Part shown: one piece after another, positions 1 to 6,265 of the stretch
How positions within the stretch are numbered: position 1 is the stretch's first letter
How the letters are laid out: each line of letters begins with the position of its first letter
Origin: Elusimicrobiota bacterium
GTDB taxonomy: Bacteria > Elusimicrobiota > Elusimicrobia > FEN-1173
NCBI GenBank assembly: GCA_016207625.1
Contig: JACQPF010000171.1
Coordinates: 1 to 8,958 of the forward strand
Direction: 5' to 3'
Length of the DNA: 8,958 nucleotides
Made by a program: the position numbers and the translations under genes
The notes under the pieces: model-generated
The model's input: the letters and a program-made list of their open reading frames with translations, nothing else
Told to the model about the DNA's origin: nothing
The model's database searches: none

Positions 1-3000
1 GTATCCGGCGGTGGGCACGGTCGTCACGTCATCCAACTCCTTGGCGCCCAAATCCTGGGCGCCTTCGTAAGCAATCAACCCATCCTTCACGGATTCCGCG
101 TCATCGTGGTTCCAATAGATGTCGGAATCCTCCCCCATATCGGCGGCACGCCCCTGAGAGAAATCATAGGTGGAGCCCACCGGACCGACGGAATACTCGT
201 TGGGAAGGGTGGACCTTGTTTTGGGCAGGTTGGGGCGCGTCGGTGTTGTGGTCGTGGAGGTCGCGGCGGACCCCAGGCCTGTGCCAGACAAGGGGTCCTG
301 GCTGTCGGAGAGGGAGACAAAGAGGTTGTCGCGCTTCATGGCCAGAAGCTTTTGGGTGGCCCGGTCAAACACGAAGGTGGTGTTGCCGGATTGGCGCGCC
401 TGCTGGGACGACGCGGTCCCCACGAGGGTCCGCTCCCAGTGGGTGTCGAGCACAACCCGCGGGCCCTGCACGCGGGAGGTGTCCGTCACCACGAAGAGCC
501 GCAAGGTGTTGACCGCATCGAAGAACCGGCGCAGTTGATCGCGAAGGAGGTCTTCCCCGCCGTAGAAATCCGGCGAGACGTTGGCCATGAAGCCGGGCAC
601 GTCCTTCCTCTCGAAAGCTTGTACGAGAGTGTTGAGTGTATCGCTGGCCGAGTCCGCCGCGGGGACTGCCGTGTAGACGATCCTTAAGGGCGGGAAGTCT
701 TCACTGGGGGAAACGCCGCCGTCTGGGTTAAGGAGGCGGAACGCCACTCGGCTTTCTCCGGAAGGAGGCGCCCAGCGGTGCTCCCAAGGGGAACGAAGGG
801 CGGAGCCGTCGAAGAGCGGGACGTCCTGCCAGGAAGCGCCGCCGTCGGAGCTGAACTGAAGCCGCGTGGGGCCTCCGCCGCGGTCGAAAGAAACGCCGAT
901 GCGGCCCGCGGCATAGCCCGTGAAGCGCACGGCGCCGTTGTCCAGGTCCTCCGGCGAAAGTGTGAGCACGCCGTCCACATCGTTCCAGTTCCGCCCGGCC
1001 GCGCGAAGGCGGCGAAGCAGGGGCAGGGCCTCTTTTTCATTTCTGAAGTAGACCCCGGCGCCGTTGCCCGCCTGCGGGTAAGGCTCAACGGAACCGTCGG
1101 CCGAGGCTCCTTTCATGCGGATCCAATACAATCCATGGTCCTCGGGCTTAAAGCGGAACACCACTTTCCCCGACTGGACCCGGGCGGCGTGGGGATAGGT
1201 TTTCCCCGCGTCCAGGCTCACCATCACGCCCGAGACCCCCTTCGATTCCGGACGGACATCCGCTTCCACCACAAGCTCTCCGTTCACCAAATCCAATTGA
1301 TTGAATTTCACGGGCTCCCGCATGCCCACGTCGGGGAAACTGCGGCCCTGGACGGTGAGGTTGTCCAGAGGGACCCGGCGGGCGTGGGCTTCCTTCTGGG
1401 CGCTGTCCCATTTTTCGTCAAAGGCCTTTCGAAACGCTTCGTTCGCGTTCACGAGGGCGGGCGAGGAAAACGGGAGGTTGGGCATGTTCGTCCCCCAAAA
1501 GAGGGCGTATTTGGCGAGTCCCTCGGACAGCCGCCGCGGGAAAAGGGGGTTGCCCCGGGAGTCGTAATCCGGCGACCAACCGACGGACCCGGTGAGGAAC
1601 GCCACCGCTTCTTTTTCGCGTTTTTCACATTCCCCCAGCCGCTTTTCCATCATCTGCTTTTTGCGGATGAGAGGCTCCAGGCCCTGCGCCGCCCGCATCC
1701 AGGCGTCGGTAGAGCTGTCGTCCCCAACCCCTTGAATGCGCATCAGGCTCGACCCCGCGATGGCTTCCAGGACGGGCAGGTTTTTCGCGCGATAGGTTTT
1801 CTCAAGGTCCTTGTATTCCCGGCTGGGCAGTAAGTCCGGCTTGGAACGGAGAACCTCCAAGCTTTTTTCATGGCGGGCGAGCCCCTCGTGCCGGTGATCC
1901 AATTTGAGGTCCAGCACGAATTGAATTTCCTTCTCGACCGTTTTCAGGCGATCGCGCTCGCTCTGGACGGTTTCCTTATAAAAAAAATCGTCCCTCAACT
2001 CGGAGAACTGATACCCCGGCTCCACGCCGCTTCCGAGGGCATTGATGTTTTCGCGATAAACGAGGGCCGGGCGGCCTTCCAGACGCTGGCCCGGAGAACC
2101 GTACCAATACAGGGCCCGTTTCAGCCGTGCGTCGTGGGGAAGAACGTGTTTTTCCAGGATGGCCTTGAGGTAGCGGGATGTGATCTGGCCGCCGGGCTCT
2201 TTGTTCTCGACCGAACATTGCGTCAGCGGGCCGCCTTCCTCAACCGCCAGCCGGAACGCCGCGATAATGATTTCGTTGGTTTCGATTTGCCGCTTGACCT
2301 CCGCGGACTCGCGGGCGGCCATGTTGCGCTTGCGCAGGAGCTCCCCGAGGACGGCCGGCGACGACCGGCCCTTGGCGGATAAGAGCTCGCGCCCGTCGGA
2401 AGCGGCCTGCTCCTCTTCTTCAAACCGGGGGAGCCGGGCGCCGACGTACTCGGCCAGGGACTGGTTTTTCAAGTAGGCGGCGGCATAGGCTTTTTTCACC
2501 GAGTCCAGAGTCCCCTCATAGGCCTCGAGCGCCTCTTTGAAAGGGCCGGACTGCGCTTGGAGGAACTGAATGTGATCGTTGATGACGTTGATCCCCTGGA
2601 GGATGCCTTCCCGCGCGGCCTTCATCTCCTCCAGAGGGATGAAGGTCTTTTGCTCGGCGTAAGAGGTGCGGGCGCTTTCTTCGGCGATAATTTTGCGCGC
2701 GGTCGGGCTGAAACGGCGGAACAGATCGGACTCGCCGAACCAGGAGGGGATTTTCGCCAAGTTGTTTTCCCCTTCCTCGATCACAACCTTATAATAAGCG
2801 GACGGCCGTTTCGCCTCCTGGAAAGGTTTCAGGATCTCTTTCAGGACGTCCACCGTTTCCCGTGCGCGGGAAGAGACGGTTCCGTCGAGACGGTCCATCT
2901 GGGCCGCGAAGCTCGCCTGCCGAGACTTCAGGAGGGCCTCCATCCGCTTCCTCTCTTCGGGTTCAAGACGGCCCACCCGATCCGCAAACTGTTTGGATAA

Positions 3001-4059
3001 AGCGCTGCCGGAATCGCGGACGGTTTTTAGGGTGTCGCGGCATTCCCGGCCGGGCATCTCGCTGGCGAACAATTTATTGACGGCCTCTTCTGCCGCGGAC
3101 AAAAGCGGGGAGAAGTCCGGCTCCACGGGGGCATCGGGCGGAGCCTGCTCCACTTTAATGACCGCCACAAGGGCTTTCTGCTCCGCGGTGAGCGATGCGG
3201 CGGAGGGCGGGGGGCCGGGAGGCCGTTGATCGGTCGGGGTGGCTTTTGCGGCGGTGGTTTTGGTGTTTGTCTTGTCCGGCTCCGAAGCCACCGTGGGCCG
3301 GACGATGCGATCGACCCCTTTCTTCTTGATCTCCGCCGCATAGGAACCCTCTTTGATCATGCGGACCACGCCCTTGGGCGTGGGCTGCACGCCCGCCGCT
3401 TCAAGGAGTTGCACGGCCCAATGGGATTTCTTCTCGGCCTGCTGGCGCGCCGTGCGGAAGGTGGCGAGGGTGTCGTCGCGCACCTTCTTTTTCGCCTGGT
3501 CGTAGGATTCTTTCTTGCGCAGGTCCACGAGGCGGTGGAGGAACTGTTTGTGCATCTCCTGCTCGAGGCCTCCGCCGGCGCGGTCCGTGTAGAACCCTCC
3601 GCCGCTGATCCAGTTGGACATGAACTCGTTGTAGCGCACCACCATGATCTTGGACTCTTCGGCGGTGAGAACGGCCCTGTAGAATTCCTCCATTTTATTG
3701 TCGCGGGCCCACTGGATAAAATATTCGGTGCCGGAATGGGCGACTTCGCTGGCGAGGGTCAGGGCGCCGATGGGCCCTGTCAAATGGGGCATGACTTTCT
3801 TGAGGAAGGAGAGCGCGACGTTGTCGGGGGAGAGGTTCCCAAAGGCGTCCGAGAGGATGGCCTCCGCGTCGCCTGCCGCGGCGCGCTCGAGGTATTGGGC
3901 CACTTTCTCCGGGTCCGTGAAACTTTCCGCCGAGGCATGGAGCTCCTCTTCAAGGACTTCTTTCAAGATGTCCGTCGTGACGCCGGCGCGCGCGGAAGGC
4001 GCCGGCCAAAGCAAGGCCGCCGCAAGGACCATCACTCCAAGCCGTTTCGTTCGATTCAT
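1..4059 (-). CDS. Giant exported multidomain protein: helical region, Ig-like/Asp-box modules, NTF2-like domain (C-terminus cut off)
   Basis: The frame stays open from the ATG at 4059 to the window edge: 1353 codons with no stop, so the C-terminus is missing. An AAGGAG Shine-Dalgarno (4067-4072) seven bases upstream fixes the start. Residues 1-25 look like a signal peptide (basic MNRTKR, hydrophobic core, ARA cleavage motif). Residues 26-890 are highly charged and rich in Ala/Glu/Lys/Leu, which predicts long helices and coiled coils. They are broken by a Thr/Pro/Ala-rich linker at about 254-290. Two beta-rich Ig-like modules follow (about 916-993 and 1030-1125). Each carries an Asp-box-like motif: S948-x-D950-x-G952-x-T954-Y955, and S1070-x-D1072-x-G1074-x-S1076-W1077. 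Residues 1136-1250 resemble an NTF2/SnoaL-like fold (helix with AFERKDVPGFMANVSPDF, then beta strands). A Thr/Ser/Pro linker (1260-1285) leads into an unfinished module. Only three cysteines are visible (340, 615, 811). The gene lies 17 bases behind the barrel gene, so co-transcription is likely. I do not recognise the family; a periplasmic or surface structural role is inference. Confidence 0.9.
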   Translation of the reverse strand, partial: MNRTKRLGVMVLAAALLWPAPSARAGVTTDILKEVLEEELHASAESFTDPEKVAQYLERAAAGDAEAILSDAFGNLSPDNVALSFLKKVMPHLTGPIGALTLASEVAHSGTEYFIQWARDNKMEEFYRAVLTAEESKIMVVRYNEFMSNWISGGGFYTDRAGGGLEQEMHKQFLHRLVDLRKKESYDQAKKKVRDDTLATFRTARQQAEKKSHWAVQLLEAAGVQPTPKGVVRMIKEGSYAAEIKKKGVDRIVRPTVASEPDKTNTKTTAAKATPTDQRPPGPPPSAASLTAEQKALVAVIKVEQAPPDAPVEPDFSPLLSAAEEAVNKLFASEMPGRECRDTLKTVRDSGSALSKQFADRVGRLEPEERKRMEALLKSRQASFAAQMDRLDGTVSSRARETVDVLKEILKPFQEAKRPSAYYKVVIEEGENNLAKIPSWFGESDLFRRFSPTARKIIAEESARTSYAEQKTFIPLEEMKAAREGILQGINVINDHIQFLQAQSGPFKEALEAYEGTLDSVKKAYAAAYLKNQSLAEYVGARLPRFEEEEQAASDGRELLSAKGRSSPAVLGELLRKRNMAARESAEVKRQIETNEIIIAAFRLAVEEGGPLTQCSVENKEPGGQITSRYLKAILEKHVLPHDARLKRALYWYGSPGQRLEGRPALVYRENINALGSGVEPGYQFSELRDDFFYKETVQSERDRLKTVEKEIQFVLDLKLDHRHEGLARHEKSLEVLRSKPDLLPSREYKDLEKTYRAKNLPVLEAIAGSSLMRIQGVGDDSSTDAWMRAAQGLEPLIRKKQMMEKRLGECEKREKEAVAFLTGSVGWSPDYDSRGNPLFPRRLSEGLAKYALFWGTNMPNLPFSSPALVNANEAFRKAFDEKWDSAQKEAHARRVPLDNLTVQGRSFPDVGMREPVKFNQLDLVNGELVVEADVRPESKGVSGVMVSLDAGKTYPHAARVQSGKVVFRFKPEDHGLYWIRMKGASADGSVEPYPQAGNGAGVYFRNEKEALPLLRRLRAAGRNWNDVDGVLTLSPEDLDNGAVRFTGYAAGRIGVSFDRGGGPTRLQFSSDGGASWQDVPLFDGSALRSPWEHRWAPPSGESRVAFRLLNPDGGVSPSEDFPPLRIVYTAVPAADSASDTLNTLVQAFERKDVPGFMANVSPDFYGGEDLLRDQLRRFFDAVNTLRLFVVTDTSRVQGPRVVLDTHWERTLVGTASSQQARQSGNTTFVFDRATQKLLAMKRDNLFVSLSDSQDPLSGTGLGSAATSTTTTPTRPNLPKTRSTLPNEYSVGPVGSTYDFSQGRAADMGEDSDIYWNHDDAESVKDGLIAYEGAQDLGAKELDDVTTVPTAGY

Positions 4060-4066
4060 TTTGACT

Positions 4067-4072
4067 CTCCTT
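4067..4072 (-). promoter_or_regulatory. Ribosome binding site of the giant minus-strand gene
   Basis: AAGGAG on the minus strand, seven bases before the ATG at 4059. It lies in the 17-base gap after the barrel gene's stop codon. It decides the start codon and indicates independent initiation on a shared transcript. Confidence 0.85.
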
Positions 4073-4076
4073 ACTC

Positions 4077-5711
4077 TTAAAACTTTGAGCGCACGGAAAC
4101 GTTGTACAGGTTTTCCGTGACGTCCCGCACCGTGAGGGAAGATCCCAAATAGTTCAAGCCTTTCCGGACCCACTCGACGGAGGTCTCGGTGCGCGCGCCG
4201 AAGACCTGCCGCGGGCTTTTCCACGTCAGGCGCGCGGCACTTTGATTTTGATTGGACGAAGCGCGGTTCGCCACTTCCGTGTCGAAACCCGAAAAACGGT
4301 GGGAAAGATCGATGGACGCCGTCGGGCCCAAGGCATAGAAGAACCCGCCGCCGACGTTCAGGGTGCTGTCCGTCTGGCCGGTGGGGACCGTTTCGTCGGA
4401 AATGAAGTTTGATTCCAGGCGCAGAACGGGGGAGGACGTCGGCTCTCCCAGAGCCAAAGAGACGGCGGCTTGCCCGAGATTGAGGCGGTGGTCCTGCCCG
4501 GCGGCCGTCTTGTTGTCTTGATTCCTGTGCTCGCCACCGAGCGACCAGGACAGCCGGTCCCCCCGCCGCTGGAAGCGCGCGAGGTAGCTCGTGTTGGTTT
4601 CGTCAACGGCCCGGTCGTCCCGGCGGCGCGTCTCAGACCGGGCGGTGAGGCCCGCTTGCAGGCGGTCCGATACGTCCCATTCCCAGCCCGCCTCGGGGGT
4701 TTTCACGCGCGTTGCGGAAACCTTCTGTCCCTTCAAATTGTCGCGCCGTTGTCCATAGGAAAGCTCCAGGCGCATCTTGGGATGAATCGCTGGACCACGG
4801 AGACTGGCCTTAGACTGTTCCGAATCCGCCGCGGCCGAGCCGACCAGGGACTCGAACTTCGGGTTCGCGCGGTAATAACGTCCGCGAACGGTCCATTGAA
4901 AATATTTAAAAGTGTTCTCGACGCGGAAGGCGCTGTCCGTTTCATCCTTCGTCACGCGGGCGCGCGTTCCGTCATAGTTCCGGCGGCTGGAGGCGGCTTC
5001 GCCGCGCAGGGACCACCAGCGGGCGAGTGGCCAGTCCAGGTCAGCCCCATACACGTCGTTCCGGCGCGAGACCAGGGCGGTGGCGGTGGAGAGCGAGCCT
5101 GTGTCGTCCCAGGCGGAAACGTAACTGGCGCCCACCTGAAGGCCGTTGGCCAAACTCTGCGACAAGCGGCCCGTCCAAGCGTATTGCTTGAAATCGTTTC
5201 CGGGCGCGCCCCAGAGGCGCTCCCAGTTGGCGGCCGTGGACCCGGCGGAAAACTCCGCGGTCAGATCCTCTCCCGCGGGCAAACGTCTCATGAGCTGTCC
5301 GCCCCTCAGGCCTTGGGTGAGGATGAATTCGGGGTATTCCGGCGCCACGTCGCCCAGGGTCCCTTCCCAACCGGGAGATTTCCAGCCGGCCGAGAACCGC
5401 TGCAACGCCCATTTCTTGGGTTCGATCGCCTTGTCGTCCGCGGCTCGCCCGCGGAAATTAAAGAAGGTGGATGTCTGCCGGCCCGATTGAAAACGCCCGT
5501 TCAGGGCCAGTTCTTCGATTATGGATTCGTTGCGCTTGCGGAAGGCCTGCGAACGGTCGCCTGTCACGGAATTCTGCCGATACTCGAATAGGTTTTCTCC
5601 TTGAATGGCGCCCCACAGGCGGGAAGGAACGAAAAAAAGGGCCGACGCCGTCAGCAGGGCGGGAGCCAGAGGCAAGAAAAACGATCTTTGATGCAAATCG
5701 GATCGAGGCAT
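4077..5711 (-). CDS. Outer-membrane beta-barrel protein, porin-like, family not recognised
   Basis: A complete gene of 544 residues. Residues 1-34 form a signal peptide: basic residues, then a hydrophobic run from FFLPLAPALL to about LFFVPS, with likely cleavage near LWG/AIQG. The mature part has no cysteine and shows repeated amphipathic strands of alternating aromatic/hydrophobic and polar residues separated by charged turns (for example 175-235, 260-285, 310-320, 340-360, 375-395, 450-475, 490-515). The chain ends YNVSVRSKF, and a terminal Phe with alternating hydrophobics is the usual beta-signal read by the BAM complex. A Gly/Pro-rich segment, GDVAPEYPEFILTQGLRGG (120-138), is not strand-like and could be a plug or conserved loop. 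No TonB box or POTRA domain was seen. The ATG start follows an in-frame TAG six bases upstream. No Shine-Dalgarno is visible before it, which is odd beside the strong site of the next gene. Barrel assignment is by sequence pattern only; the substrate is unknown. Confidence 0.88.
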   Translation of the reverse strand: MPRSDLHQRSFFLPLAPALLTASALFFVPSRLWGAIQGENLFEYRQNSVTGDRSQAFRKRNESIIEELALNGRFQSGRQTSTFFNFRGRAADDKAIEPKKWALQRFSAGWKSPGWEGTLGDVAPEYPEFILTQGLRGGQLMRRLPAGEDLTAEFSAGSTAANWERLWGAPGNDFKQYAWTGRLSQSLANGLQVGASYVSAWDDTGSLSTATALVSRRNDVYGADLDWPLARWWSLRGEAASSRRNYDGTRARVTKDETDSAFRVENTFKYFQWTVRGRYYRANPKFESLVGSAAADSEQSKASLRGPAIHPKMRLELSYGQRRDNLKGQKVSATRVKTPEAGWEWDVSDRLQAGLTARSETRRRDDRAVDETNTSYLARFQRRGDRLSWSLGGEHRNQDNKTAAGQDHRLNLGQAAVSLALGEPTSSPVLRLESNFISDETVPTGQTDSTLNVGGGFFYALGPTASIDLSHRFSGFDTEVANRASSNQNQSAARLTWKSPRQVFGARTETSVEWVRKGLNYLGSSLTVRDVTENLYNVSVRSKF

Positions 5712-5743
5712 TATCTAGAACAACGGTGACGATACACGGAGGT

Positions 5744-5772
5744 ATTATACTACACGGGGGAGAATTTAAAAC
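5744..5772 (-). promoter_or_regulatory. Candidate promoter of the barrel/giant-protein operon
   Basis: A perfect TATAAT -10 hexamer on the minus strand (5744-5749) lies about 33 bases before the ATG at 5711 and just downstream of the tRNA terminator. The -35 region is weak: TTTTAA at 5766-5771 with a 16-base spacer matches only three consensus positions. Position between a terminator and a gene start supports it; the poor -35 lowers confidence. Confidence 0.42.
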
Positions 5773-5786
5773 ATGTTCAGGCTGTT

Positions 5787-5827
5787 AACAAAAAGGGCCT
5801 CGCTCCTTGTGAGAGAAAGGCCCTTCT
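5787..5827 (-). terminator. Rho-independent terminator of the tRNA-Ala transcript
   Basis: On the minus strand, an 8-bp perfect stem AAGGGCCT/AGGCCCTT (arms 5818-5825 and 5793-5800) encloses a 17-base loop. Inside the loop, CTC/GAG can pair further. The stem is followed by a T-rich tract reading TTTGTT. It begins about 20 bases after the tRNA 3' end, so it ends the tRNA transcript and separates it from the barrel operon. Confidence 0.85.
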
Positions 5828-5845
5828 TGTGAGTTCGTAGTAAAT

Positions 5846-5921
5846 TGGTGGAGCTGATCGGGATCGAACCGACGGCCTCGTCCTTGCGAAGGACGCGCTC
5901 TCCCAGCTGAGCTACAGCCCC
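5846..5921 (-). tRNA. tRNA-Ala, anticodon CGC
   Basis: A 76-base cloverleaf on the minus strand. The acceptor GGGGCTG pairs with CAGCTCC and includes the G3-U70 wobble, the classic alanine identity element. The D arm is GCTC/GAGC. The anticodon stem CGTCC/GGACG has loop TTCGCAA, which gives anticodon CGC (5886-5888) reading GCG codons. The T arm is GTCGG/CCGAT with loop TTCGATC. The CCA end is encoded in the DNA (5846-5848). It stands alone with its own terminator. No partial copy of its 3' end was seen elsewhere in the window, so there is no sign of an integrated element using it as an attachment site here. Confidence 0.98.
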
Positions 5922-5930
5922 AAACTTCCC

Positions 5931-5936
5931 TTTATA
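5931..5936 (-). promoter_or_regulatory. Alternative -10 box close to the tRNA
   Basis: TATAAA on the minus strand, nine bases before the tRNA 5' end, so a start here would fall almost at the mature end. No TTGACA-like hexamer lies 16-18 bases further upstream. It is a weaker choice than the extended -10 at 5994-6002. Confidence 0.25.
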
Positions 5937-5944
5937 ACTTGGCA

Positions 5945-5967
5945 GTCCCGACGGTTTATGTCGGGAC
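5945..5967. repeat. Perfect 8-bp inverted repeat (hairpin) upstream of the tRNA
   Basis: GTCCCGAC (5945-5952), seven-base loop, GTCGGGAC (5960-5967). All eight pairs match. On neither strand is it followed by a T tract, so it is not a simple terminator. It lies about 24 bases before the tRNA 5' end. It would be in the transcribed leader if the promoter at 5994-6002 is used, or over the -35/spacer region if the TATAAA at 5931-5936 is used. It could be an RNA-processing hairpin, a protein-binding dyad or a scattered intergenic element. Confidence 0.7.
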
Positions 5968-5993
5968 AACCCCAACGCTAAATAGTTGTATGG

Positions 5994-6002
5994 ATTATAG
6001 CA
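5994..6002 (-). promoter_or_regulatory. Extended -10 promoter candidate for tRNA-Ala
   Basis: TGCTATAAT on the minus strand: a perfect TATAAT plus the TG extension one base upstream. An extended -10 can work without a good -35, and none is seen here. It would give a leader of roughly 65 bases before the mature tRNA, containing the hairpin at 5945-5967. Confidence 0.5.
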
Positions 6003-6098
6003 AATTTCCCCAGCCGCGCGATTTCCATGGATTTGCGGCGTTTTTGACAGCGTCTTTGTGCCCTTTTTCACATGGCGCTGACACGATAAACCGAGCCA

Positions 6099-6116
6099 TG
6101 CAACTTTTGTGCAACT
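6099..6116. repeat. Direct repeat TGCAACT with 11-base period
   Basis: TGCAACT occurs at 6099-6105 and again at 6110-6116, separated by TTTG. An 11-base period places both copies on nearly the same face of the helix, as in some activator or repressor sites. It is short and may be chance. Confidence 0.45.
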
Positions 6117-6130
6117 CGCCGGTTTTCCAC

Positions 6131-6159
6131 TTGTATATCTTTCGCCCGAGGGCTATATG
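6131..6159 (+). promoter_or_regulatory. Weak promoter candidate for the plus-strand surface gene
   Basis: TTGTAT (6131-6136), 17-base spacer, TATATG (6154-6159). The spacing is ideal but the hexamers match consensus at only three and four positions. It would start transcription about 100 bases before the ATG at 6266. The perfect TTGACA at 6181 was set aside because GC-rich sequence stands where its -10 should be. Confidence 0.28.
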
Positions 6160-6184
6160 AGGTGTGCGTTCTTAAAAGATTTGA

Positions 6185-6194
6185 CAATTAATTG
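6185..6194. repeat. 10-bp perfect palindrome CAATTAATTG
   Basis: A self-complementary decamer overlapping the TTGACA hexamer at 6181-6186, in the presumed leader or promoter area of the plus-strand gene. Its AT-rich symmetric form resembles sites for small dimeric DNA-binding proteins. No function is proven. Confidence 0.5.
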
Positions 6195-6201
6195 CATGGC
6201 C

Positions 6202-6219
6202 CCGGGCCCTCTGACCCGG
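6202..6219 (+). repeat. Small GC-rich hairpin in the leader of the plus-strand gene
   Basis: CCGGG (6202-6206) pairs with CCCGG (6215-6219) across an eight-base loop. The CCCGG arm could instead pair with CCGGG at 6253-6257, which overlaps the ribosome site at 6255-6260. The stem is short and no T tract follows. Confidence 0.4.
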
Positions 6220-6254
6220 TAATCTTGTAGTGAATTTGAAACCAAAACAGTTCC

Positions 6255-6260
6255 GGGAGG
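6255..6260 (+). promoter_or_regulatory. Ribosome binding site of the plus-strand surface gene
   Basis: GGGAGG, five bases before the ATG at 6266. It favours this start over the internal ATG at 6323, which has no comparable site at proper spacing. An in-frame TGA at 6212-6214 bounds upstream extension. Confidence 0.8.
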
Positions 6261-6265
6261 ATCCC

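Larger units (their letters stand above)
5922..6265. other. Intergenic control region between divergent tRNA and plus-strand surface gene
   Basis: About 340 bases with no convincing protein gene. The short open frames here lack ribosome sites, and one of them translates the tRNA. The region is more AT-rich than its surroundings. It holds the tRNA promoter candidates, the 8-bp dyad, an 11-base-period TGCAACT direct repeat, two TTGACA hexamers on the plus strand (6044-6049 and 6181-6186) without -10 partners, a 10-bp palindrome, and a small GC hairpin before the plus-strand start codon. Confidence 0.75.

Noticed and set aside
685..1314. Sialidase-type beta-propeller
   Set aside because: Only two clear Asp-boxes are present and no catalytic residues of that family can be placed, so separate Ig-like modules fit better.
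106..4080. Several long plus-strand open frames (for example 778-1833 and 3226-4080)
   Set aside because: All share the codon-aligned antisense phase of the giant minus-strand gene, which is open without a break for 1353 codons with a ribosome site and signal peptide.
4470..5591. 373-codon open frame on the plus strand
   Set aside because: It is codon-aligned antisense to the barrel gene, whose product has a signal peptide, strand pattern and C-terminal Phe. The antisense product has none of these.
5846..5921. tRNA-Ala as an attachment site of an integrated element
   Set aside because: No second copy of the tRNA 3' end and no integrase gene were seen in the window.
5766..6071. 101-codon minus-strand open frame across the tRNA
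   Set aside because: It translates the tRNA-Ala itself (AVAQLGERV is the usual false peptide from tRNA genes) and its terminator.
5939..6160. 73-codon plus-strand open frame in the intergenic region
   Set aside because: It has no ribosome site and a TTG start, and it crosses the dyad and promoter candidates with no recognisable product.
6181..6225. TTGACAATTAAT followed by TAATCT as a strong promoter
   Set aside because: The -35 hexamer is perfect, but TAATCT lies 33 bases away and the correctly spaced position is GGGCCC, so no sigma-70 promoter is formed.
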